10,837 nucleotides of DNA. It comes from JAPLZH01 sp964450345. Its GTDB lineage: Bacteria; Patescibacteriota; Minisyncoccia; Phycocordibacterales; PALSA-1337. Below, piece after piece: positions 1-6,514 of the stretch (positions are counted from its first letter, which is position 1; each line of letters opens with the position of its first letter). Under the pieces are notes generated by a model, which saw nothing but the letters and a program-made list of their open reading frames with translations, was not told the DNA's origin and made no database searches. Location of the stretch: assembly GCA_964450345.1 (NCBI GenBank), contig CAYVEL010000020.1, positions 1 to 10,837 on the forward strand, given 5' to 3'. A program made the translations under genes and the position numbers.

Positions 1-1
1 A

Positions 2-757
2 TCTCTCGGCTTTACTGATCCAGTTAGAATGATTGAAAAGCTTCCACAAATTTTAAATTTTTCTACTGAGGAAAACATTAAACCAAAAATCGAAGACTTG
101 AAAACTCTCGGCTTTACCGATCCAGTAAAACTGATTGAAAAGAATCCAGCAATTTTAGGTTACTCTCTCGAAGAAAACATTAAACCAAAAATCGAAGATC
201 TTAAATCACTCGGCTTTACCGATCCAGTAAAACTAATTGAAAAGTTTCCATCAATTTTAGGTTATTCCATCGAGGAAAACATTAAATCAAAAGTAGATTT
301 TGTGCAGATGGTACTTGATACATATGGTATTAAACAATATAAGGCCCCAGAAGTATTTGAGTCTTTCCCTCCGCTTATGGGTTCAAAGAAGGTTAGATTA
401 GAGATATTAGCTAGAGTATTTAGAGATAAAATAGAAGGTGCAGAAGAAATGTCTGCTAAAGAGCTGACTAGATTATTTATTACACCAATTGAAGACATTA
501 TTCTTTCATACATCACGATTAATGACAGAAAAATGTCTCTTTCTGAATTTGCTAAAAAAACCAGAGAAAGTAGAAAAAACAAAGATAAAGAAGGTAAAAG
601 AAAAACAATACAAAATCTGTTAGAAAAAGACCAAACAGGAAGTGTTATATTAGGCGATCCGCTTACAAACATCATATTAAAATACTTCAGAGATTATCCA
701 CCTAAAGAAGGAGAGTTTGAGGAGGGTGTGGAAGAATCAGAAAACGAGTCAGATTAG
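2..757 (+). CDS. mTERF-like helical-repeat protein, 5'-truncated at window edge
   Basis: The reading frame is open from base 2, so the ATG at 29 lies inside a repeat and is probably not the true start; the N-terminus is outside the window. The visible protein begins with three 34-residue repeats of the pattern LGFTDPVKLIEK-xP-x-IL-xYS-xEENIKPKIEDLK. A conserved proline sits mid-repeat, followed by the IL(G/N)(Y/F)S and EENIKPK motifs seen in plant and animal mTERF repeats. A fourth, degenerate copy follows (around FPPLMG, bases 370-385). The C-terminal half is basic and helical, with a Lys/Arg-rich stretch near bases 560-610 and an acidic tail. mTERF proteins are alpha-solenoids that bind nucleic acid in mitochondria and plastids; nucleic-acid binding is only an inference for this bacterial protein. 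Another alpha-solenoid family is possible. The gene ends in TAG just before a terminator shared with the converging LOG gene. Confidence 0.6.
   Translation, partial: SLGFTDPVRMIEKLPQILNFSTEENIKPKIEDLKTLGFTDPVKLIEKNPAILGYSLEENIKPKIEDLKSLGFTDPVKLIEKFPSILGYSIEENIKSKVDFVQMVLDTYGIKQYKAPEVFESFPPLMGSKKVRLEILARVFRDKIEGAEEMSAKELTRLFITPIEDIILSYITINDRKMSLSEFAKKTRESRKNKDKEGKRKTIQNLLEKDQTGSVILGDPLTNIILKYFRDYPPKEGEFEEGVEESENESD
5..310 (+). repeat. Three in-frame 102-bp tandem repeats
   Basis: CTCGGCTTTAC/T recurs at 5, 107 and 209, exactly 102 bases apart, giving three in-frame 34-codon units that probably continue left of the window. Units one and two share about 26 of 34 residues, and units two and three about 24 of 34. 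The first two thirds of units two and three are nearly identical at DNA level, while the end of unit three diverges into the C-terminal region. The pattern suggests recent duplication or gene conversion within the coding sequence. Confidence 0.9.
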
Positions 758-787
758 AAAAATATTTAATGCGACTGCATAAAAATA

Positions 788-811
788 GAAAATCCCCAGC
801 AGGGGATTTTC
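788..811. terminator. Bidirectional hairpin terminator between convergent genes
   Basis: GAAAATCCCC (788-797) pairs perfectly with GGGGATTTTC (802-811) around the loop AGCA. On the minus strand the hairpin is followed by a run rich in T (TTTTCTATTTTTA), giving a good intrinsic terminator for the LOG gene. On the plus strand the tail CGTGTTTAAA is weaker but adequate for the mTERF-like gene. It is the only hairpin in the 75-base gap between the two convergent stop codons. Confidence 0.85.
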
Positions 812-832
812 GTGTTTAAAAAAATCTCTTGA

Positions 833-1495
833 TTATTTCTCAGACCACCATTCAGAAACCGGAGCCTCCTTAATCATTCTTAGAATTTCTTCTTCGTCAT
901 CTGTGATTTTATAAAGTTGTGTTTCCATAGGAGAGACAGTCTTATATTTCTTAACCATATCTTCCTGAATAAATTCTTCCATCTTCTTCCAGAATTCTGT
1001 TCCGACTAAGATGATCGGAGCATGTGGAATTTTTCCTGTTTGAACCATAGTAATAACGCTGAATAATTCATCTAGTGTACCGAATCCTCCAGGGAAGAAT
1101 AACCATGCTTCAGCTGCGAATGTCATAGCTGTTTTTCTGGTAGAGAAATGTTTGAATGGAACTTCTACGGTAACTCCTGGGTTTGTCTTTTGTTCATGTG
1201 GAAGTTTAATGGTAAATCCTAGAACATTTCCGTTACCCTCTTTTCCTCCGAGACTTGCTGCTTCCATAATTCCAGGACCACCACCAGTTACGATTCCATA
1301 ACCTAGCTCAGATACTATTCTCTTACTTAAATCTTTTGCTAGTAAATAATATGGACTATCTGGAGATAATCTAGCTGAACCGAATATAGTTACTGTCTTA
1401 GGGTATTTTTCGATAACTTTAAAACCTTCTTCTAGTTCATCGTAAATTCCTTTCAGTGTATTATGTTGATCTAAATATATTTCTTTTTTACTCAT
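833..1495 (-). CDS. LOG-family (TIGR00730) nucleoside 5'-monophosphate phosphoribohydrolase
   Basis: A 220-residue Rossmann-fold protein of the LOG/'lysine decarboxylase-like' family. Characterised members release the base from cytokinin riboside 5'-monophosphates or from nucleotides such as AMP; the bacterial physiological substrate is usually unknown. Visible landmarks are FGSAR (38-42), the nucleotide-binding GGGPGIMEAA (71-80), the conserved Arg120 in STRK, and the family signature PGGFGTLDE (135-143), whose Glu143 with Arg120 forms the catalytic pair. Length is typical of the family. It starts at ATG 1495-1493 and stops with TAA. No Shine-Dalgarno precedes it; the upstream minus-strand sequence is A/T-rich and I cannot choose one -10 with confidence. 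It is divergent from tgt across 54 bases. A nucleotide salvage or base-recycling role would fit a reduced genome, but that is inference. Confidence 0.9.
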   Translation of the reverse strand: MSKKEIYLDQHNTLKGIYDELEEGFKVIEKYPKTVTIFGSARLSPDSPYYLLAKDLSKRIVSELGYGIVTGGGPGIMEAASLGGKEGNGNVLGFTIKLPHEQKTNPGVTVEVPFKHFSTRKTAMTFAAEAWLFFPGGFGTLDELFSVITMVQTGKIPHAPIILVGTEFWKKMEEFIQEDMVKKYKTVSPMETQLYKITDDEEEILRMIKEAPVSEWWSEK

Positions 1496-1511
1496 TTTTT
1501 CTATTTATTAA

Positions 1512-1540
1512 TAGACATTACTCAAAGTATATCATATATT
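1512..1540 (+). promoter_or_regulatory. Candidate tgt promoter, near-leaderless
   Basis: TAGACA (1512-1517) and TATATT (1535-1540) are separated by 17 bases and match the housekeeping -35/-10 pattern well. The -10 ends 9 bases before the tgt ATG at 1550, so transcription should begin about 2-3 bases before the start codon. The same 54-base gap must also hold the promoter of the divergent LOG gene. Confidence 0.6.
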
Positions 1541-1549
1541 TAATGCACA

Positions 1550-2740
1550 ATGTTTGAGATAAAGGCTAGAATTAAAGGTAAATTAGGTCGTGCAGGAATA
1601 CTAAAAACTCCTCACGGTATTATCGAGACACCAGCTTTTGTGCCGGTGGCTACTAAGGCTACAGTGAAAGCACTTACGCCAGAAATGATTAAAGATTTAC
1701 ACGCTGATGTGATTCTGGCTAATGCATATCATTTATATTTAGAACCAAATGATGAGATTGTAGCTAAAGCAGGTGGCTTTGCTAAATTCATGAATTGGGT
1801 AGGACCTACTATGACTGATTCTGGTGGATTTCAGGTTTTTTCACTCGGTGCTAATTTCGGAGAGAAAGTTAATAAAATGGGAGATGTTAAAAAGCACGGA
1901 AAAGGAGATATTAATAATGGTCATGAAAAATTCGCTAAGGTGGACGAGGAGGGTGTGGATTTTAAATCTGTATTAGACGGAACAGATCATCGTTTTACTC
2001 CAGAGAAGTCTATGAGTATTCAGCATAATCTCGGTGCAGATATTATTTTTGCTTTTGACGAGTGTGCTTCACCTACTGCTCCTTATGAATATCAGAGACT
2101 TGCTATGGAGAGAACTCACAGATGGGCAGAGAGAAGTTTGGCGGAACATAAGAGATTGGGACTTGGTGCAGCAGGTACTCAGCAAATGCTTTTCGGAATA
2201 GTTCAGGGCGGACGTTATGAAGATCTTAGAAAAGAAAGTGCACAAGCTATTTCGGCTATGGATTTCGACGGTTTCGGAATCGGTGGGTCTTTCGATAAGA
2301 GCGATATGGGAACTGCTGTGGCTTGGGTAAATAGTTCTCTCCCAGAAAATAAACCTAGACATCTTCTAGGTATTGGAGAGCCTGATGATTTGATTGAAGG
2401 TATTGAGAATGGTGCTGACACTTTCGACTGCGTTAGTCCTACTAGAATGGGAAGAAATGGCGCGCTATTAGTTAAGAAAATAACTTCTGAGACAGGGAGA
2501 TTAAATATTAATAATGCTCCTTTTAAAACAGATTTTTCTCCAATAGAAAAAGATTGTGATTGTTATACCTGTAAAAATTACACCAGAGCTTATCTGTCAC
2601 ACTTATTCAGAGCGAATGAAATGCTGGCAGGAACTCTCGCTTCTATTCATAATTTAAGATTCTTAATTCGTTTAGCAAAAGAAGCCAGACAAGCCATCAT
2701 CGACGGAACATTTGAGGAGTTTAAGAAAAACTATAAATAA
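1550..2740 (+). CDS. tgt: tRNA-guanine transglycosylase (bacterial type)
   Basis: Exchanges the wobble guanine of GU(N)-anticodon tRNAs (Asp, Asn, His, Tyr) for preQ1 or queuine in the cytosol, a step in queuosine modification. The 396 residues carry the family landmarks in order: DSGGFQVFSLG (90-100) with Asp90, HRFTPEKSM (147-155), FGIVQGG (215-221), GFGIGG (241-246) and HLLGIGEP (271-278). FDCVSPTR (292-299) contains the expected nucleophile Asp293. The zinc site is Cys336, Cys338, Cys341 and His367. Compared with typical 370-380-residue enzymes there is an insertion of about 25 residues at 101-126, rich in Lys and Gly, directly after the SLG of the active-site loop. No other queuosine gene is in the window, so preQ1 or queuine may be salvaged. 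The ATG at 1550 has no Shine-Dalgarno. The gene converges on the PfkB gene with 15 bases between stop codons. Confidence 0.96.
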   Translation: MFEIKARIKGKLGRAGILKTPHGIIETPAFVPVATKATVKALTPEMIKDLHADVILANAYHLYLEPNDEIVAKAGGFAKFMNWVGPTMTDSGGFQVFSLGANFGEKVNKMGDVKKHGKGDINNGHEKFAKVDEEGVDFKSVLDGTDHRFTPEKSMSIQHNLGADIIFAFDECASPTAPYEYQRLAMERTHRWAERSLAEHKRLGLGAAGTQQMLFGIVQGGRYEDLRKESAQAISAMDFDGFGIGGSFDKSDMGTAVAWVNSSLPENKPRHLLGIGEPDDLIEGIENGADTFDCVSPTRMGRNGALLVKKITSETGRLNINNAPFKTDFSPIEKDCDCYTCKNYTRAYLSHLFRANEMLAGTLASIHNLRFLIRLAKEARQAIIDGTFEEFKKNYK

Positions 2741-2757
2741 TATTTTATTTTTAGTTT
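2728..2757. terminator. A/T-rich inverted repeat spanning both convergent stop codons
   Basis: AAACTA (2728-2733) pairs with TAGTTT (2752-2757) and AAATAA (2735-2740) with TTATTT (2745-2750). A single T-T mismatch separates the two stems and the loop is TATT. Only one pair is G-C. The repeat covers the tgt stop (2738-2740) and most of the kinase stop (2758-2756). A T-rich stretch (AGATTTTTATT) follows on the plus strand. It is the only candidate terminator for the two converging genes, but the predicted stability is low. Confidence 0.45.
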
Positions 2758-3748
2758 AGATTTTTATTGGATTAAATTCCGGAAATTTAGCGAGCAATTC
2801 TTCTATTTGTTTCTGATTTAGTAGGCCAGCATGAGCACCAATATTCTGTGATACTGACATGGCATTAACTGAGGCCCATTTTAGAGCTGTTGGTATATCT
2901 TTATTTAAAATAAGTGCGCTTAATAGGGTAGAAGTAAAAGCATCTCCACATCCAGTTCTATCTAGTGGAGGATTGGTATCTGGAAATGCGGGACAGAAAT
3001 ATCCTTCGCTACCATTAAAAATATATGAACCTTTAGGACCATTAGTTATTAGAACTATTTCTGAGCCAAGATTTTTTAATCCTACTAGGAGAGTCTTCAT
3101 GTCCTGTTCACCTGTTAATCCTAGGATAGTAGTAGCCTCTTCTTTATTTACTGATACCAGCTTTGCTCTCTGATATATATGAATATTTTTTTCTAAGCCT
3201 TCTCTAATATCTGCGGTACCTGGCTGGTATAGAAGATTAACTTTTGGATTCGATTCTATATATTTTGATATTTCATTTCTGTAATTTTCAGCATTGCTTC
3301 CGATAGAGCTCAAATAAATCCATTTAGGATTATATTTAATCTTTGGCAAAATCTGTTCATGATCATTGTGCTTAACTAGAATAGTTCTTTCGCTTTCATA
3401 CCATAGTACATAGTGATAGCTTGTATGAATATCTTTATTTCTAGCTACATAACTTTTATCTACCTTATTTTTCTTTAGTACGTTTATGCAGTTCTTTCCC
3501 TTAAGGTCTTTTCCTATTTCTGTAATAACTGATGTTTTTAAACTTAATCTAGCACCAGATATCGCCGCATTAGATGCATTACCTGTAGCATATACCTCTG
3601 TAGCACTCTCGTACGGAATCTTGCTGGCGAATTTCATACATAGTTCAGCACTAGAATTATTCATTGTGCAGTGAACATTGGTATCTTTAAGTCTAATGAA
3701 ACAGTCTACTGACATGTTTCCTATAGCTAGAATATCTAGATTTTTCAT
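2756..3748 (-). CDS. PfkB/ribokinase-family carbohydrate or nucleoside kinase
   Basis: A 330-residue cytosolic kinase of the PfkB family, which transfers the ATP gamma-phosphate to a sugar, sugar phosphate or nucleoside. The N-terminal AIGNMSVD (8-15) is the usual first strand and substrate-binding turn. TGNASNAA (55-62) corresponds to the family's first signature (GGxxxN-A). NKEEA lies at 201-205. DRTGCGDAF (263-271) is the second signature, holding the anion hole and the catalytic base Asp269; the third position is Cys where GAGD is usual. Substrate cannot be read from sequence: ribokinase-, adenosine kinase- or sugar-phosphate kinase-type activity are all possible. It is divergent from the class II aldolase across 58 bases, which hints at a shared carbohydrate pathway. 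The start ATG (3748-3746) has a TGTTAAAAT extended -10 six bases upstream and no Shine-Dalgarno. Confidence 0.88.
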   Translation of the reverse strand: MKNLDILAIGNMSVDCFIRLKDTNVHCTMNNSSAELCMKFASKIPYESATEVYATGNASNAAISGARLSLKTSVITEIGKDLKGKNCINVLKKNKVDKSYVARNKDIHTSYHYVLWYESERTILVKHNDHEQILPKIKYNPKWIYLSSIGSNAENYRNEISKYIESNPKVNLLYQPGTADIREGLEKNIHIYQRAKLVSVNKEEATTILGLTGEQDMKTLLVGLKNLGSEIVLITNGPKGSYIFNGSEGYFCPAFPDTNPPLDRTGCGDAFTSTLLSALILNKDIPTALKWASVNAMSVSQNIGAHAGLLNQKQIEELLAKFPEFNPIKI

Positions 3749-3754
3749 CTTTTT

Positions 3755-3763
3755 ATTTTAACA
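3755..3763 (-). promoter_or_regulatory. Extended -10 promoter of the PfkB gene, leaderless
   Basis: On the minus strand TGT (3763-3761) directly precedes TAAAAT (3760-3755), a good extended -10. Six bases separate it from the ATG at 3748, so the predicted start of transcription is the A of the start codon. A weak -35 candidate, ATTGAA (3782-3777), lies 16 bases upstream. Confidence 0.6.
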
Positions 3764-3769
3764 CAAAAC

Positions 3770-3800
3770 TTTACATTTCAATGGTACTACATGTTAGAAT
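3770..3800 (+). promoter_or_regulatory. Promoter of the class II aldolase gene, leaderless
   Basis: The extended -10 TGTTAGAAT (3792-3800) ends six bases before the ATG at 3807, predicting transcription from the start codon itself. TTTACA (3770-3775) is a plausible -35 at a slightly long 19-base spacing. It is back-to-back with the PfkB promoter, and the two -35 regions nearly coincide, so a single regulator could affect both genes. Confidence 0.6.
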
Positions 3801-3806
3801 AACCAT

Positions 3807-4700
3807 ATGAATAAGATTCCTACTTTAAGAGAGCTAGTTAATGATGCTAAAGCAAAGAAGCTTGGTATCGGACATTTTAATGTTTCTACACTCGGAATGC
3901 TCGAGGGTGTGGTAAGAGCGGCGGTGGCTAATAAAGCTCCTGTCATTATTGGTGCATCAGAAGGAGAAAGGGATTTCATTGGAATTCCTGAAATAGTTGG
4001 TCTCGTAAAGATTTTAAGAGAAAAACATAATCATCCAATTTATCTTAATGCTGATCATACTTATTCATTTGAGAGAGTTAAGGAAGCAGTAGACGCAGGT
4101 TTTGATTCTGTTATCTATGATGGAGCAAAACTTTCTATTGAAGAAAACACCATAAATACTAAAAAGTGCGCAGACTACATAAAACAATTTAATAAGATTA
4201 ATGGTACAGATGTGCTTTTCGAAGCAGAACTTGGATATATTGGTCAGTCATCTAAAGTTATGGAATCACTTCCTGATGATGTGAAATTGAGTGCTGAATT
4301 TTTAACTAAACCAGAAGATGCTTTGAAGTTCGTTAAAGATACGGGTATAGATTTATTTGCTCCAGCAGTGGGTAATATTCATGGAATGCTTAAAGGCGGT
4401 CATGATCCAGAGTTGAATATTGATAGAGTTAGAGAGATCAGTGAGGCTACAAATATCCCTCTAGTTCTTCATGGTGGCTCAGGTAATTCAGAAAATGATT
4501 TTAAAGGAGCTATTAAAAATGGCTGTGCAATAGTTCATGTGTCTACAGAGCTTAGAGTGGCTTACAGAATGGGTCTTATGAATAGTCTTTCAGCTGATTC
4601 TTCAGAAGTGGCACCATACAGATATATTCGTGCTGCGATTAAAGCTGTAGAGATGGTGGTGGATAGTAAGATAAAATTATTCGGTTATAGAATGGAATAG
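3807..4700 (+). CDS. Class II (zinc) ketose-bisphosphate aldolase, fructose-bisphosphate aldolase type
   Basis: A 297-residue TIM-barrel metalloenzyme of the class II FBA family, which reversibly cleaves fructose 1,6-bisphosphate (or a related ketose bisphosphate) to DHAP and glyceraldehyde 3-phosphate. Landmarks: GHFNVSTL (22-29), NADHTYSFE (81-89) with catalytic Asp83 and zinc ligand His84, FEAELG (138-143), GNIHG (189-193) with zinc ligand His192, and LHGGSG (221-226) with zinc ligand His222. The next strand, normally KxNxDT in this family, reads IVHVSTELR (242-250). The substrate-contacting Asn is thus His244 and the following Asp/Asn is Ser246, so specificity may differ from standard FBA; tagatose-bisphosphate aldolase-like members also vary here. 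The start is ATG at 3807 with a leaderless-type promoter. The dehydrogenase gene follows 56 bases later with no hairpin between, so co-transcription is possible. Confidence 0.88.
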   Translation: MNKIPTLRELVNDAKAKKLGIGHFNVSTLGMLEGVVRAAVANKAPVIIGASEGERDFIGIPEIVGLVKILREKHNHPIYLNADHTYSFERVKEAVDAGFDSVIYDGAKLSIEENTINTKKCADYIKQFNKINGTDVLFEAELGYIGQSSKVMESLPDDVKLSAEFLTKPEDALKFVKDTGIDLFAPAVGNIHGMLKGGHDPELNIDRVREISEATNIPLVLHGGSGNSENDFKGAIKNGCAIVHVSTELRVAYRMGLMNSLSADSSEVAPYRYIRAAIKAVEMVVDSKIKLFGYRME

Positions 4701-4756
4701 TTTTGTGATTTTTGATTATATAAATTTCTAATAAATTAATTTAAAGTTTAAATAAA

Positions 4757-5728
4757 ATGAGTAAAAGAATATTCGTAACCAGACAGATTCCAGAAAATGG
4801 TATTAAAAAACTTCAGGATAAAGGATATGAAGTTGATGTAAGATCAAAAAATTATCCTATCTCTAAAAAAGAATTAATTAAGACTATTAAGAAAGGTAAG
4901 TATGACGCTGTTCTTTCTCTTCTTACAGATACCGTAGACGCGGAAGTTATGGACGCTTCCGCTACTGTTAAGATTTTTGCTAATTATGCAGTTGGTTTCA
5001 ATAATTTTGATATAGAGGCTTCTAAATCTAGAGGTATAACTTTAACCAATACTCCAGGAGGAAGTACTGAGAGAGTGGCTGAGCACACCATGTCACTTCT
5101 TCTTGCTTTAGCATGTAGAATTGCCGAATCAGATTCTTTTGTAAGAAAGGGTAAATACACTGGATGGGATCCAATGATATTTTGGGGTACAGAAATTACC
5201 GGCAAGACACTCGGAATTGTAGGAGCAGGAAGAATTGGAACTAGAGTAGCTGAGATGGCTAAGAAGGGTTTCAATATGAATATTGTTTATGCTGATCTAG
5301 TTAGGAATGAAAGAATAGAAAATGAGCTTGGTGCAAAATTCGTTCCAGCACTTCATGCATTACTTGCAGAATCTGATTATGTATCACTACATGTGCCTTT
5401 AACTCCAGAAACTACACATATGATTGGAGAGAGTGAATTACTTGCCATGAAAGATGATGCTGTCTTAATTAATACTGCTAGAGGTCCTGTGATAGATGAA
5501 GTAGCTCTAGTAGATTTTCTTAAGAAAGGTAAGATTGCTGGCGCTGGTCTAGATGTGTTTGAATTCGAACCTAAGCTAGCTAAAGGTCTAAATAAGCTAC
5601 CGAATGTTATTTTAACCCCTCATATCGCTTCTGCTACAGAATCTGCAAGATGTGACATGTCAGCTATGGCTGCGGACAATATAATAGCCTTTTTTGAAGG
5701 AAAGGTGCCACCAAACAAGGTTAATTAG
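4757..5728 (+). CDS. NAD-dependent D-2-hydroxyacid dehydrogenase (glycerate dehydrogenase/glyoxylate reductase type)
   Basis: A 323-residue two-domain enzyme of the D-isomer-specific 2-hydroxyacid dehydrogenase family, reducing 2-oxoacids such as glyoxylate or hydroxypyruvate with NAD(P)H. The nucleotide-binding motif GAGRIG is at 156-161. The acidic Asp180 after the second strand suggests NADH preference. The catalytic triad is visible as Arg242 (in NTARGP), Glu271 (in EFEP) and His289 (in TPHIAS). NYAVGFNNFD (76-85) forms the substrate-side loop and matches glyoxylate/hydroxypyruvate reductases better than 3-phosphoglycerate dehydrogenase, and there is no C-terminal ACT domain. It lies downstream of the aldolase and may be co-transcribed. 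The upstream 56 bases are A/T-rich and hold only weak promoter-like matches (TTGATT 4712-4717 with TAATTT 4737-4742, spacing 19). There is no Shine-Dalgarno before ATG 4757. The stop is TAG. Confidence 0.9.
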   Translation: MSKRIFVTRQIPENGIKKLQDKGYEVDVRSKNYPISKKELIKTIKKGKYDAVLSLLTDTVDAEVMDASATVKIFANYAVGFNNFDIEASKSRGITLTNTPGGSTERVAEHTMSLLLALACRIAESDSFVRKGKYTGWDPMIFWGTEITGKTLGIVGAGRIGTRVAEMAKKGFNMNIVYADLVRNERIENELGAKFVPALHALLAESDYVSLHVPLTPETTHMIGESELLAMKDDAVLINTARGPVIDEVALVDFLKKGKIAGAGLDVFEFEPKLAKGLNKLPNVILTPHIASATESARCDMSAMAADNIIAFFEGKVPPNKVN

Positions 5729-5738
5729 ACTAAAACTA

Positions 5739-5767
5739 TTGATTTTTATATTTAGTTAATGTATACT
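5739..5767 (+). promoter_or_regulatory. Strong promoter of the L25 gene, leaderless
   Basis: TTGATT (5739-5744), a 17-base spacer and TATACT (5762-5767) make a near-consensus housekeeping promoter. The -10 ends eight bases before ATG 5776, predicting a leader of 0-3 bases. This is the clearest two-box promoter of the window and stands in a 47-base gap after the dehydrogenase stop. Confidence 0.75.
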
Positions 5768-5775
5768 CCTGCGGT

Positions 5776-6432
5776 ATGACTTATACACTAAAAATCGAGA
5801 AAAGAGAGGCTAAGGAGAAGCCAGAGACTCTCAGAAAGGCGGGTTTAACACCAGCTATTATGTACGGTCCAAAATTTAAGTCGACCGCCATTAAACTAAA
5901 TTCAAAAGATCTAGAAAAGGTTTTCAAGAAGACCGGTGAATCTACTGTTATTGAACTTACAGGTATCGGAGAGACAGAAGACGTTCTAATTTACGATGTA
6001 GACCTAGACCCAGTTACAGATGTTATCAGACACGTAGACTTTTACGTTATCGAAAAGGGTAAGAAGGTTAAGGTTAAGACTCCTCTAGTATTCGAAGGTG
6101 TTGCACCAGCAGTAAAAGATAAGGGTGGTATTCTAGTTAAGGTACTACGTGAAATCGAAATCGAAGCAGGTGTTAAGGATCTTCCAAGCGAGATTAAGGT
6201 AGACATTTCAGCGCTTACAGAATTAAACAGTCACATTGCAGCTAAGGATCTAGTACTTCCAAAGGGTGTAGAACTTATTGCTAAGCCAGAAGAAGTAGTT
6301 GCTTCTATCGCAGTAGCTAAGGAAGAACCAGTTGAAACTACTCCAGTAGACCTATCAGCTATCGAAGTTGAAAAGAAGGGTAAGGAAGAGAAGGAAGGTG
6401 AAGAAGGAGCAGGAGATTCAGCAAAGAAATAA
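5776..6432 (+). CDS. rplY: 50S ribosomal protein L25 (Ctc/TL5 form)
   Basis: Binds 5S rRNA in the large ribosomal subunit. The 218-residue length corresponds to the two-domain Ctc/TL5 form and not the short E. coli L25. The N-terminal domain (about 1-90) has the expected features: LRKAGLTPAIMYGP, a VFKKTGEST segment, and DVDLDPVTDVIRHVDFY (74-90). The C-terminal TL5 beta-barrel domain spans about 95-182, with VKTPLVFEG and an EIEAGVKDLP strand. The last 30 or so residues form a Lys/Glu/Gly-rich unstructured tail, common in ribosomal proteins of small-genome bacteria. Lysine AAG and leucine CTA codons are more frequent than in the neighbouring metabolic genes, which suggests high expression. 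The start ATG 5776 follows a strong leaderless-type promoter; a long palindromic terminator follows the TAA stop. Confidence 0.95.
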   Translation: MTYTLKIEKREAKEKPETLRKAGLTPAIMYGPKFKSTAIKLNSKDLEKVFKKTGESTVIELTGIGETEDVLIYDVDLDPVTDVIRHVDFYVIEKGKKVKVKTPLVFEGVAPAVKDKGGILVKVLREIEIEAGVKDLPSEIKVDISALTELNSHIAAKDLVLPKGVELIAKPEEVVASIAVAKEEPVETTPVDLSAIEVEKKGKEEKEGEEGAGDSAKK

Positions 6433-6451
6433 TCTAAATAAAATCTAAATT

Positions 6452-6480
6452 TAAAAAACCGAGCATTGCTCGGTTTTTTA
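6452..6480 (+). terminator. Intrinsic terminator after the L25 gene
   Basis: TAAAAAACCGAGC (6452-6464) pairs with GCTCGGTTTTTTA (6468-6480) around an ATT loop; the G/C-rich top is seven pairs, CCGAGC plus flanks, followed by six T. Pairing can be extended by several A/T pairs outward. The A-run on the other side means it could act in both directions, though only the L25 transcript is known to reach it. Confidence 0.92.
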
Positions 6481-6498
6481 AATTTTAGTGAGACTATA

Positions 6499-6507
6499 TG
6501 ATATAAT
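6499..6507 (+). promoter_or_regulatory. Consensus extended -10 of the transglycosylase gene, leaderless
   Basis: TGATATAAT (6499-6507) is a perfect extended -10 (TGn plus TATAAT). It ends seven bases before ATG 6515, predicting transcription from the start codon. No good -35 is visible at 17 bases (TAAATT), which is normal for extended -10 promoters. The element lies inside the longer reading frame that would start at GTG 6488. Confidence 0.75.
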
Positions 6508-6514
6508 TACTCTG

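Noticed and set aside
5..310. Regular repeats as a possible CRISPR array
   Set aside because: The period is 102 bases with no variable spacers, all units stay in frame, and the translation forms helical repeats.
262..675. Open frame of 137 codons on the minus strand inside the mTERF-like gene
   Set aside because: It is antisense to a clear coding frame with repeats, has low-complexity Ser/Leu/Phe content and no recognisable motif.
2859..3173. Open frame of 104 codons on the plus strand inside the PfkB gene
   Set aside because: It is antisense to the kinase region that includes the conserved DRTGCGD motif and shows no independent support.
4701..4756. Promoter or terminator between the aldolase and dehydrogenase genes
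   Set aside because: Only A/T-rich weak matches (TTGATT/TAATTT at 19 bases, TAAAGT nine bases before the ATG) and no stable hairpin; not good enough to list as a feature.
6429..6450. Short direct repeat AATCTAAAT twice before the L25 terminator
   Set aside because: It is nine bases of A/T-rich sequence beside a terminator, easily explained by chance.
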